From: Phocaeicola sp.
GTDB taxonomy: Bacteria > Bacteroidota > Bacteroidia > Bacteroidales > Bacteroidaceae
Reading direction: 5' to 3'
DNA: 36,959 bases
Assembly: GCA_022764505.1 (NCBI GenBank)
Contig: JALEQJ010000026.1
Location: 1-36,959, forward strand
Positions 16,511 through 24,514 of this stretch are shown here, in pieces; position 1 is the first letter of the stretch; each line of letters starts with the position of its first letter. The notes below the pieces were generated by a model. It was not told the DNA's origin. It saw only the letters and a list, made by a program, of their open reading frames with translations, and made no database searches. Position numbers and translations under genes: made by a program.

Positions 16511-17971
16511 TTATTTTCTAAGTCTTGCTACAGGAATCTGTAGCTGTTGGCGATACTTGGCTATGGTACGTCTTGCCAAATCAAAACCTTGTTCTTTGAG
16601 TTTTAAGACTAATTCTTCGTCTGTATAGGGTTCATTCTTGTTCTCTGTTTCTATTGTTTCTTTGAGTATGCGTTTAATGTGTTTGACAGAAAGCTCTTCT
16701 CCTTCTGCAGTAGTATAGCCATCGCTGAAGAAGTATTTCAAGGGGAATATACCGAAATCTGTCTGCACATATTTACTATTGCTTACCCGAGAAATGGTAG
16801 ATATATCAAGTCCTGTACGATCTGCTACATCTTTTAGAATCATAGGGCGAAGCACAGACTCATCTCCTTCTACAAAAAAATTCTTCTGTAGTTCTAAGAT
16901 GGTAGTCATAGTGGCTGTGAGTGTCTCTCTGCGTTGCTTTACGGCATTGATGAAGTTTTGTGCAGATTCTATCTTTTGTTTTAAGAAGAGTAGGGCTTCA
17001 CGAGATTCGCGCTGGTTCTCTTTCTTGGTATGGCTATACTCTTCTATCATAAGCAAGAAATCTTGGCTTAAGCGTAGCTCCGGTACATTTCTGCCATTGA
17101 GTGTAAGGCTTAGTCCCCCTTCTGTATCAGTTTCTACTATAAAGTCCGGTGTGATCTGCTGTAGATTTTTTCCTATTACCTCTCCCATAGAACTACCCGG
17201 GCGTGGATTGAGCTTGGTGAGTTCACTCCAAACTTCGGTATAGGTTGCTTCGTCTATTCCAAGTGAAGCCATCAGGCGTTCTTTGCGTTTGTGGGTAAAA
17301 TCGTCTGTATATTTTGAAATAATCTTGTATGCTAAATCCTTTATAGGGCTGTCTGTTTTTCTCTCTATTTGGAGGAGCAGGCACTCTTTTAAGTCTCTTG
17401 CACCTATGCCGGCTGGATCAAAATCTTGTATGGTATGCAGTACGTGCTCTACTTCTGCTACATCGGTTTCTATACCTCTATAAATAGTCAGCTCATCTAC
17501 GATGCTTTCTATGGATTTTCTCAACCAGCCATCATCGTCCAAGGAACCTATAATGTATTCTCCTATTTCCCATTCGTGCGCAGACAGGTCTTGCATATCC
17601 AACTGTTGTAGAAGGGTCTCATAAAACGATACGCTGTCCGAGAAAGGAATGTTTTCCGCTTTATTTTCTGTACTGTAATTATCTTCTCTCAGCTTATAGT
17701 CCGGTATATCGTCTTCTGTTCTATAGTCTCCTAAATCCCAATCTTCTACACTTTCCTGTGCAGAATCTTCCTCGTAGGTGTTTTCTTCTGTAGGGAGTGT
17801 TTCTTCTTTTCCTTCTTCCAAAGCCGGATTTTCTATCAGTTCGGCACGTACTTTTTCCTCAAACTCTACAGTAGGAAGTTCTATGAGTTTGAGTGCCATC
17901 ACTTGCTGAGGAGAAAGTGTGAGTCCTTGTGTTTGAGATTGCGTTTGTTGTAAGGTATTGACTTGTGGCAT
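16511..17971 (-). CDS. rpoN: RNA polymerase sigma-54 factor
   Basis: Sigma-54 directs RNA polymerase to -24/-12 promoters opened by AAA+ enhancer-binding activators. The 486-residue protein has region I with glutamine-rich TLQQTQSQTQGLTLSPQQVM for activator contact, an acidic region II (about residues 50-105), and the core-binding domain. The helix-turn-helix is around DVADRTGLDISTISRVSNSK, and the C-terminal RpoN box is ARRTIAKYRQ near residue 466. All regions are intact. It is the first gene of the minus run ending in ispG. No activator gene is in the window. Confidence 0.96.
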   Translation of the reverse strand: MPQVNTLQQTQSQTQGLTLSPQQVMALKLIELPTVEFEEKVRAELIENPALEEGKEETLPTEENTYEEDSAQESVEDWDLGDYRTEDDIPDYKLREDNYSTENKAENIPFSDSVSFYETLLQQLDMQDLSAHEWEIGEYIIGSLDDDGWLRKSIESIVDELTIYRGIETDVAEVEHVLHTIQDFDPAGIGARDLKECLLLQIERKTDSPIKDLAYKIISKYTDDFTHKRKERLMASLGIDEATYTEVWSELTKLNPRPGSSMGEVIGKNLQQITPDFIVETDTEGGLSLTLNGRNVPELRLSQDFLLMIEEYSHTKKENQRESREALLFLKQKIESAQNFINAVKQRRETLTATMTTILELQKNFFVEGDESVLRPMILKDVADRTGLDISTISRVSNSKYVQTDFGIFPLKYFFSDGYTTAEGEELSVKHIKRILKETIETENKNEPYTDEELVLKLKEQGFDLARRTIAKYRQQLQIPVARLRK

Positions 17972-17997
17972 ACCGACTTTGTATTGTAATTTGGGTA

Positions 17998-18005
17998 CAA
18001 AAGTA
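17998..18005 (-). promoter_or_regulatory. putative -7 element of rpoN promoter
   Basis: TACTTTTG on the minus strand matches TAnnTTTG exactly and lies 26 bases before the rpoN start. No TTG lies at the right distance upstream, so support is partial. Confidence 0.4.
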
Positions 18006-18256
18006 GCAAAACTTTATAATCCTTCTTCTACCTTTTTATTTTCTCTCTCCGTAGTCTCAAAGGTTTAGAGCAGAGGAATCCGAAAAGTTACGGCTATATT
18101 ACATAATACGGCATTCACTGTGTCGTTATAAATTTAGGCTATGTCCTACTCGTACTCCGAAATGGTTATTTGTAAGTGTTAGCACAACCTTCTAAGGGGG
18201 TTGCTGATCGCATTCTGCACGGGCACAAGTGGCTATAATGTGTATAAAGTAAGCAT
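18006..18256. other. intergenic gap with no gene seen
   Basis: Between the rpoN promoter and the mdh terminator there is no reading frame with family resemblance and no RNA gene that I can recognise. Only the flanking promoter and terminator are supported. Confidence 0.5.
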
Positions 18257-18290
18257 AAAAAACCAGCCCTCTCTTCACAGAGAAGGCTGG
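18257..18290 (-). terminator. intrinsic terminator downstream of mdh
   Basis: On the minus strand CCAGCCTTCTCT (18290-18279) pairs with AGAGAGGGCTGG (18274-18263) with one mismatch around a 4-base loop. TTTTTT (18262-18257) follows. It lies about 88 bases past the mdh stop. Confidence 0.8.
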
Positions 18291-18377
18291 AACTTTACTA
18301 TGAAAACAATTGACTAAATCAGTATTCTCTCCTTAAGAGCTTTTAGGAGGAACTTAACTTAGTACATTTGGATTTTT

Positions 18378-19379
18378 TTATTTTACATTTGGGTTCAATT
18401 TGTTCCATTCGCTTACCGGAGGAAGTACGCCCATAGCAATAACTTCATCGCGAAGCTCGCAAAGATGTTTGTAGCTGCTATCCAAAGCTGCTTTTTCTGC
18501 GTCTGTACCTACGAGTTCATTGCAGTGGCAACCATTTGCGTCAATAGAAGTTTCCCAAGCCATCATAATGTGATCATACTTATCGTTAGATACGTATGTA
18601 CCTGCTGGCCAGCGGAAAGCTTTACCGCCCATAGCTGCTGCTATCATTTCTATAGAAGTGTAAGCAGGGCTTTGGAAAGAAGAACGTCCACGCAATTCTA
18701 TGATCTTAGCACCGCCCTTAGTTACTTTTTGTTGGATTTCTGCCCATTTTTCTTCTGTCAAAGCAGGTGTACCGATGATTTCTGTAAGAGGTTTACCGTT
18801 TACACGAGCTGTAGAAGCGAATACAGCCATTTGTTCTCCGTGTCCTCCGTAAGTACGGCAGTTTTCTACAGCATCTACAGCCACATCTAAGTGTCTTGCT
18901 ATTTCTCTACGAAGACGTGTAGAGTCCAAAGCAGCCAATGTAGTTACTTGTGATGGTTTCACACCGGCATAAAGCATTGTAATAAGACCTGTGATGTCTG
19001 CCGGATTAAAGATGATCACGATGTGTTTTACGTCCGGGCAGTAGAGTTTTACGTTTTTACCGAATTCTTCTGCTATAAGTGCATTGCCTTTCAAGAGGTC
19101 TTCGCGTGTCATACCTGCTTTACGTGCAGCACCTCCGGAGTTTACGATGTACTTCGCACCAGTCAACGCCTCTTTAATATCTGAGGTAAATGTGATGTTT
19201 ACGCCTTGGAAACCGCAGTGGAAGAGTTCTTCTGCTACACCTTCCAAACCTGGAGCATAAGGGTCATACAAGCAGATGTTTGGGGTAAGACCCATCATAA
19301 TGGCTGTTTGTGCCATATTTGAACCAATCATTCCGGCTGCGCCTACAATGACCAATTTGTCGTTTGTTACAAAGTTCAT
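18378..19379 (-). CDS. mdh: malate dehydrogenase
   Basis: This NAD-dependent enzyme interconverts malate and oxaloacetate, part of the reductive succinate/propionate branch in Bacteroidales. The 333-residue protein has the NAD loop VGAAGMIGSNM (residues 11-21), NSGGAARKAGMTREDLLKGN, LDSTRLRREIARHL, and the catalytic histidine in RTYGGHGEQMAVF. I placed the start at the ATG at 19379 (MNFVTNDKLVIVG). A frame extension to 19529 would cross the promoter at 19434-19464, and its translation looks non-coding. It is transcribed alone, with a promoter and a terminator of its own. Confidence 0.95.
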   Translation of the reverse strand: MNFVTNDKLVIVGAAGMIGSNMAQTAIMMGLTPNICLYDPYAPGLEGVAEELFHCGFQGVNITFTSDIKEALTGAKYIVNSGGAARKAGMTREDLLKGNALIAEEFGKNVKLYCPDVKHIVIIFNPADITGLITMLYAGVKPSQVTTLAALDSTRLRREIARHLDVAVDAVENCRTYGGHGEQMAVFASTARVNGKPLTEIIGTPALTEEKWAEIQQKVTKGGAKIIELRGRSSFQSPAYTSIEMIAAAMGGKAFRWPAGTYVSNDKYDHIMMAWETSIDANGCHCNELVGTDAEKAALDSSYKHLCELRDEVIAMGVLPPVSEWNKLNPNVK

Positions 19380-19433
19380 AATCGTAATACGTTTTAATAA
19401 GTTGTATAATAAAAAAGTTGTTGTCTTCTCTTG

Positions 19434-19464
19434 CAAAGGTAAAGAGCTCTTTTTACAAAAACAA
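19434..19464 (-). promoter_or_regulatory. Bacteroidetes-type promoter of mdh
   Basis: On the minus strand TTG (19464-19462) and TACCTTTG (19441-19434) are separated by 20 bases. The start codon at 19379 follows with a leader of about 48 bases. It decides between the two possible mdh starts. Confidence 0.65.
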
Positions 19465-19578
19465 TGAAAGACAGAGCAAAAAGAAAGTAATTTATCGTTT
19501 TTCGTTCTTCTTTTTTCTTTCAATGACAAGAATACTTGTAGTCATCTCCTGCAAAATAACGAAGTGAAATACCCTTCT

Positions 19579-21819
19579 TTAATAGACTACTACTTCATCG
19601 CAAAAGATGAAATGTCCTTCACTGCGTCCTATCGTAGCTTTTATACGAATGTAACGTGCTTCTTTATCTGTAGAAAATGTAAAAGTTTCAAATACCGGAC
19701 GGGGATTTTTATCACTGGTTTTCGGTTCTAAAATACCGATGCTCTCATAATTTGTACCATCTTTACTTATTTGTACTTCTACTGTCTTTGGCATATATAC
19801 CCATTGCTCTCGTTCTGCCATAAAACGCAACTCTACACCTTGCAGTTTATGCTCTTGTGCAAGAGTAATTGTCATATCCATTGGTTCGGTGAATCCTTGC
19901 CAACGACCGTCTAAATAGGTGGGTGTACCATATAACCCATCTATGAGAGAGTTTTCTCCTGCTGCCGGATATCGTTCATTCCATTTGCAATGGTATGTTA
20001 TTTTTGCCCCAATGGCGAGGTGTGCCGGTGTGCGATATATCTTGTCATTGGGTAATAGCTTTTTTCCATTGGCAAATAGATTTACGTGAATATCACGTGG
20101 TGATTTTCCTTTGTAGATGTAAGGTGTTTGAGTATCTACTGCTTTGTCCAGTACTGTTGGGCTATAGCCTTCTGCTATGCGTATTACGGCATCTGATCGT
20201 TCCGGTTGGAATTTCAGTACTACAGCTTTTTGCACAGAGTCATAAGACTGATGTAACGTAATGCCATTCATCTGATAAGGTTTATGTCCACGTTCCTCTA
20301 ATTGAGGTAGATAATGTGTAGCTCTCCTGCGAAAATCATTGTAATCCTTGCGTTCGTGAGCAGTCCAAGCTATTTCTGCCAATGCCAGTATTCGTGGAAA
20401 GAGCATATATGAGGCGTGTTCCGGTGTGTGGATATACTCTGTCCAGAGATTGGCTTGTACTCCTATGATATGTTTTTTCTCGGCTTCATTCAGACTTTGT
20501 GGTGTAGGATTGTAGTTATACACTTTTTCCAAAGGTACATATCCTCCTATAGCGCGCGGTTCATCTGTAGCTTCATTTTGATAGTAATCTATGTACAAAT
20601 TGTTGTTGGGAGTCATAATCACATCGTGTCCGGCTTGAGAGGCTGTGATACCTCCATTTTCCCCTCTCCAGCTCATTACTGTAGCATCCGGTGCTAATCC
20701 TCCCATCAAAATTTCGTCCCAACCTATGAGTTTGCGTCCTTTGCTGTTGAGGTATCGTTCTATGCGCTTTATCATATAGCTCTGCAGTTCGTGCAGATCT
20801 TTGAGATTTTCTTCTTTCATACGTTGTTTACAGCGAGGGCAGTTTCCCCAATGGTTCATTGCCGCCTCATCTCCTCCTATATGTATGTATTTGCCGGGGA
20901 ACAACTCCATAGTTTCGTCTAATATCCGTTCAAAGAATGTAAACACTTCTTCGTTTCCTATACATACATCTGTAGCATTATTGTGGGTAGCAGACGGACA
21001 AAGAAGATCCGGATAAGCATAGATTAACTCGTTGCTATGTCCCGGCATTTCTATTTCCGGAATGATGGTGATACCTAAATTCATAGCATACTGCACTACC
21101 TCCTTTATTTCTTCTTGGGTATAGAAGCCTCCATAACCTTCTTCTGCCGTAGTGAAGCGTCTATCTCTGTTATGCCACCATTTGTCCCAATCTTCTTCTG
21201 TGCGATAAGCAGCCTTTTGGGTTAAGAGTGGATAGTATTTGCTCTCCATACGCCAGCCACCTCCATCTACAAGATGCCAATGGAAGCGATTGAATTTCAA
21301 TCGTGCCATTTCACTTATCAGACTTTTGATATAGCTGATGGGGAAGAAATGTCTTGAAACGTCAAGCATCACACCACGATAGGAAAAGCGTGGACGATCC
21401 TTGACCACGCATTGAGGATAAGTATTGTTATCCCCTTGCAGTTGTCTGAGGGTTTCCAGTGCATAGCGAAATCCTTGTGCAGAACAAGCTTCTATGACAA
21501 TCTGTTTATCCGAAATGCGAAGCTCATATCCTTCTTCATTTTCTATAGCATTGCTGTTGTTCAAGAGAATAATGCCCTCTTTTCTTTTTTGTTTCAATTT
21601 GTGTTTGCTTCCCAGATACTCTGTAAGTAAGGAGGGGAGAACTTGCGCTGTACCTTTGTCTACAGAGAGGGTATAAGTAATGTCTTTAGGTAGGGAGAAT
21701 GTACCGGGTAGAAACTGTAGCTCTTGTGGCTGTGGAATAATGTCCGATTGTGGACGAGCTTGTGCTTGTGCTATGACAGATGCCACAACACAAAAGAGGA
21801 CAATAAAAAAAGTTCTCAT
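19579..21819 (-). CDS. exported beta-N-acetylhexosaminidase (GH20)
   Basis: A 746-residue glycoside hydrolase family 20 enzyme that removes terminal N-acetylglucosamine or N-acetylgalactosamine, from host glycans or peptidoglycan fragments. A signal peptide (residues 1-20, ending AQAQA) leads to an N-terminal GH20b domain (about 25-145). The catalytic TIM barrel opens with SYRGVMLDVSRHFFP, and the Asp-Glu pair lies in HIGGDEAAMNHW near residue 318. A C-terminal carbohydrate-binding-like domain (about 620-746) resembles F5/8 type C, with YMPKTVEVQISKDGTNYES and RYIRIKATI. There is no lipobox and no type IX secretion tail, so it is probably periplasmic. It stands alone between mdh and the M16 peptidase gene. 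Confidence 0.94.
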   Translation of the reverse strand: MRTFFIVLFCVVASVIAQAQARPQSDIIPQPQELQFLPGTFSLPKDITYTLSVDKGTAQVLPSLLTEYLGSKHKLKQKRKEGIILLNNSNAIENEEGYELRISDKQIVIEACSAQGFRYALETLRQLQGDNNTYPQCVVKDRPRFSYRGVMLDVSRHFFPISYIKSLISEMARLKFNRFHWHLVDGGGWRMESKYYPLLTQKAAYRTEEDWDKWWHNRDRRFTTAEEGYGGFYTQEEIKEVVQYAMNLGITIIPEIEMPGHSNELIYAYPDLLCPSATHNNATDVCIGNEEVFTFFERILDETMELFPGKYIHIGGDEAAMNHWGNCPRCKQRMKEENLKDLHELQSYMIKRIERYLNSKGRKLIGWDEILMGGLAPDATVMSWRGENGGITASQAGHDVIMTPNNNLYIDYYQNEATDEPRAIGGYVPLEKVYNYNPTPQSLNEAEKKHIIGVQANLWTEYIHTPEHASYMLFPRILALAEIAWTAHERKDYNDFRRRATHYLPQLEERGHKPYQMNGITLHQSYDSVQKAVVLKFQPERSDAVIRIAEGYSPTVLDKAVDTQTPYIYKGKSPRDIHVNLFANGKKLLPNDKIYRTPAHLAIGAKITYHCKWNERYPAAGENSLIDGLYGTPTYLDGRWQGFTEPMDMTITLAQEHKLQGVELRFMAEREQWVYMPKTVEVQISKDGTNYESIGILEPKTSDKNPRPVFETFTFSTDKEARYIRIKATIGRSEGHFIFCDEVVVY

Positions 21820-21854
21820 ATATATATTATACTTGTTAGATGCTTTTATGAAAA

Positions 21855-21862
21855 CAAAGATA
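21855..21862 (-). promoter_or_regulatory. putative -7 element of the hexosaminidase promoter
   Basis: TATCTTTG on the minus strand matches TAnnTTTG exactly, 36 bases before the start codon. The upstream TTG is not evident. Confidence 0.4.
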
Positions 21863-22004
21863 CACGAAAAAGTGCCATAAAAGCTGTGAGAGGGTACTTT
21901 TATGGGTGTTTTGCATAAGTATATAGCAGTTTCTCTCTATGTACAGTCTTATACTAATTGCTACCTTGTTTTTCCTATTGAACCTGATATGTACTTATTT
22001 TTGC

Positions 22005-23249
22005 TTATTTATAATGTAAAATGGATAGGTACGTAGGAGAGAACATTTCTGTAGCTATTTCGTGGAGTTCTTCTGCCGTGAGAGCTTCTATACGCTCTTT
22101 CAGTTGGCTTTGAGGCTCTATATTTCCGAAGTGAAGGAATGTTTTACCCATAGCAAGGGCTACATTCTCAAAATTGTCTGAGGCAACTGCTGCCTGTCCT
22201 AAGAGTTGTTTCTTAGCAGCTTGGAGTTGAGTCGCTTTGATAGGAGCTTCGCAAAGTTTCTCCAATTCTTTTTTGACTAAGGAAATACACTTTTTACTGT
22301 CTGTATGGTCGCAACCGAAGTAGATACTGAATATACCGGTATCTGTATAAGGGGTGAGGTTGGACTCTACATTATAGACTAATCCTCTTCGTTCTCTAAG
22401 TGTCAGATTGAGTCTGCTGTTCATACCGGGCCCTCCCAATATATTATTGAGTAGATATAGTCCTGTGCGTTTTTTATCGTGTGCACTGTAGCCACGCCCA
22501 CCTATCATAATATGCGCTTGATTTGTGCTTTTCTCTATTATTCGCTGTGTAGGAATATAGGGTAGAGGAGATTTGCGCAAGGGGATTACTGTCTTATCGG
22601 TACAAGAGAAAGATGCGTATTTACAGAGTGTGCGTTCTACCTGTGCCGTACTAAGATCTCCCCACACAAAGAATACCATATTTTCCGGGCGATAATAACG
22701 TTTCACGAAGTGCTGAATATCTTCTGTGTTGTATTTTCTGAGTACCTCCGGTGTTCCCAATATATTTCTTCCGAGAGCGTGATTGGGAAATATCAGCTCT
22801 TCGAAATCATCAAATATCAGTTCTGCAGGAGAATCTTCATAGCTTTGTATTTCGTCTATTACCACCTCAACTTCACGTTCTATTTCTGTTTGTGGAAAGG
22901 TGCTATGAAAGACGATATCTGTGAGGAGTTCCACAGCTCTGGCGAAATGTTCTTTGAGCAGCGCACAGTAAACTACCGTTTCTTCTTTATTAGTATAGGC
23001 ATTGAGGTCGCCCCCTACATTTTCCATACGATTCAGGATATGCCAAGCTTTTCTTTTCTCTGTCCCTTTGAACAGCAGATGTTCTACGAAGTGTGCCATA
23101 CCTTGTTCTTCTGTGGTTTCATCTCTGGTACCGGCATTGATGGCATAACCGCAATAAACCACCGGGGTAGGGGAGGGGGTATGTACTACATGCAGTCCAT
23201 TGGGGAGTGTAAAACTATGATATAACCTTTCTATAGGGGATTTTTTCAT
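22005..23249 (-). CDS. M16-family zinc peptidase
   Basis: A 414-residue pitrilysin/processing-peptidase-like protein. The inverted zinc motif HxxEH is present as MAHFVEHLLFKGT. The downstream Glu ligand is in EREVEVVIDEIQSYEDSP. The second half carries the usual C-terminal signature RRGLVYNVESNLTPYTDTG. No signal peptide is visible, so it is likely cytoplasmic; substrates are probably peptides or unfolded proteins. I placed the start at the ATG at 23249 (MKKSPIERLYHSFTLPNGL). The longer frame from 23315 would overlap the zinc-ribbon gene by 52 bases, while this start leaves 14 bases. It is probably co-transcribed with that gene. Confidence 0.92.
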   Translation of the reverse strand: MKKSPIERLYHSFTLPNGLHVVHTPSPTPVVYCGYAINAGTRDETTEEQGMAHFVEHLLFKGTEKRKAWHILNRMENVGGDLNAYTNKEETVVYCALLKEHFARAVELLTDIVFHSTFPQTEIEREVEVVIDEIQSYEDSPAELIFDDFEELIFPNHALGRNILGTPEVLRKYNTEDIQHFVKRYYRPENMVFFVWGDLSTAQVERTLCKYASFSCTDKTVIPLRKSPLPYIPTQRIIEKSTNQAHIMIGGRGYSAHDKKRTGLYLLNNILGGPGMNSRLNLTLRERRGLVYNVESNLTPYTDTGIFSIYFGCDHTDSKKCISLVKKELEKLCEAPIKATQLQAAKKQLLGQAAVASDNFENVALAMGKTFLHFGNIEPQSQLKERIEALTAEELHEIATEMFSPTYLSILHYK

Positions 23250-23263
23250 ATCAGTGCAGGCTT

Positions 23264-23524
23264 TTATTTCTTTTTCCAACGTTCTAATCTGCTCATACCA
23301 CGTGTGAAGAGCCAAGCTACTATTTTAGAGTGTCCGTGTGCCACCATAATTTCTTTGCACTTATCTTGGAAGAGTTTTACGTCTTCACAAGGATAAATGA
23401 AAGCTCCATCTTTATAGCAATAGCTACAATACTTTTCGCTGAGGCTGCCATCGGCATTCGTTCCTCCTCTTTGTGGATCACGTTTGAGGGGCATACCACA
23501 GCTTTGGCAAATTTTGTTTTTCAT
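23264..23524 (-). CDS. small zinc-ribbon protein
   Basis: An 86-residue protein with two CxxC knuckles: CQSCGMPL at residues 6-13 and YCSYCYKDG at residues 32-40. Between them is the segment GTNADGSLSEK. It matches the putative zinc-ribbon family zinc_ribbon_2, in which four cysteines hold one zinc ion. The C-terminal half is basic and amphipathic (AWLFTRGMSRLERWKKK). Function is unknown. It is the first gene of a two-gene unit with the M16 peptidase and diverges from cysE across 81 bases. Confidence 0.85.
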   Translation of the reverse strand: MKNKICQSCGMPLKRDPQRGGTNADGSLSEKYCSYCYKDGAFIYPCEDVKLFQDKCKEIMVAHGHSKIVAWLFTRGMSRLERWKKK

Positions 23525-23548
23525 CTCTTTATCACTATTAAAACGCTG

Positions 23549-23556
23549 TAAAGGTA
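23549..23556 (-). promoter_or_regulatory. putative -7 element for the zinc-ribbon/M16 unit
   Basis: TACCTTTA on the minus strand differs from TAnnTTTG at the last base. It is 25 bases before the start codon, in the 81-base divergent intergene. No clear upstream TTG. Confidence 0.3.
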
Positions 23557-23578
23557 TAGCGACTTTACTTTTCTACCT

Positions 23579-23586
23579 TACCTTTG
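23579..23586 (+). promoter_or_regulatory. putative -7 element of cysE promoter
   Basis: TACCTTTG is an exact match to TAnnTTTG, 20 bases before the cysE start, implying a very short leader. No TTG lies at the right spacing. Confidence 0.4.
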
Positions 23587-23605
23587 CCGGGAAATTAACG
23601 CAGAA

Positions 23606-24511
23606 ATGAAAGAAACGCCCCTTATATGGAATTTGCAGGACGTAGTAGATAAACTCTCAGATCCAACCTCTTATCAAGGCCTTTTCCATCAGCATACAGA
23701 AGATGTTTCTATACCTTCGGGTGTAGGCTTAAATCGCATAGTGGAGCTTACCAGAAGTATATTGTTTCCCGGTTATTTCGGGCATTCTACGCTTTGCAGT
23801 CAGACGCTGCCTTACCATATAGGAATGGCTGTAGAAGAATTGTATGAAATACTTGCACAAGAAATACAATCGGGCTTGTGTTTTGTAGAACATGAGCAAG
23901 GAAAGTCTACGGGGAGTTGTAGAAAACGGGCAAAGGAATTGGCTACACAGATGATAGACAGACTTCCTATGCTTCGTAAAATTTTGGCTACAGACGTGCA
24001 GGCTACTTACGAAGGAGATCCTGCGGCTATCAGTGTGGGAGAGGTCATTTGTTGCTATCCTGTAATTCGGGCTTTGAGTAATTATCGTTTGGCGCACGAA
24101 CTCTATAAGCTGGGCATTCCGCTCATTCCAAGAATGCTTACAGAAATGGCGCACAGTGAAACAGGTATAGATATTCATCCGGGAGCGCAGATAGGGGAGT
24201 ATTTCAGTATAGATCATGGTACGGGTGTGGTGATAGGAGCTACCTGTATTATAGGCAATCATGTAAAATTATATCAGGGAGTTACTTTGGGGGCTAAACG
24301 TTTCCTTAAAGACGAAACAGGTCTTCCTATCAAGGGTATTGCACGGCACCCTATTATAGAAGACGATGTGGTTATTTACTCCAATGCCACCATTTTAGGT
24401 CGTATTACTATAGGAAAAGGGGCTGTGATAGGAGGTAATATCTGGGTAACTACAGATGTACCGGCAGGAGAGAAAATAGTGCAAGGACAGATTTTAGAAG
24501 GAGGGCGATAA
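23606..24511 (+). CDS. cysE: serine O-acetyltransferase
   Basis: It acetylates serine with acetyl-CoA, the first step of cysteine synthesis. The 301-residue protein is the longer Bacteroidetes type. An alpha-helical N-terminal part (residues 1-185) precedes the left-handed beta-helix made of hexapeptide repeats: IHPGAQIGEYFSIDHGTGVV, IGATCIIGNHVKLYQGVTLG, then HPIIEDDVVIYSNATILGRI. The catalytic histidine is in IDHGTG. No cysK is adjacent. Its stop lies 3 bases from the stop of convergent uvrC, with no terminator between them. Confidence 0.93.
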   Translation: MKETPLIWNLQDVVDKLSDPTSYQGLFHQHTEDVSIPSGVGLNRIVELTRSILFPGYFGHSTLCSQTLPYHIGMAVEELYEILAQEIQSGLCFVEHEQGKSTGSCRKRAKELATQMIDRLPMLRKILATDVQATYEGDPAAISVGEVICCYPVIRALSNYRLAHELYKLGIPLIPRMLTEMAHSETGIDIHPGAQIGEYFSIDHGTGVVIGATCIIGNHVKLYQGVTLGAKRFLKDETGLPIKGIARHPIIEDDVVIYSNATILGRITIGKGAVIGGNIWVTTDVPAGEKIVQGQILEGGR

Positions 24512-24514
24512 AGC

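Noticed and set aside
19380-19529. Fifty-codon N-terminal extension of malate dehydrogenase
   Set aside because: It crosses a consensus promoter at 19434-19464, and the family begins at the ATG at 19379.
20090-20104. CACGTG core at the hexosaminidase gene as a second parS
   Set aside because: The flanking bases do not match TGTTNCACGTGAAACA.
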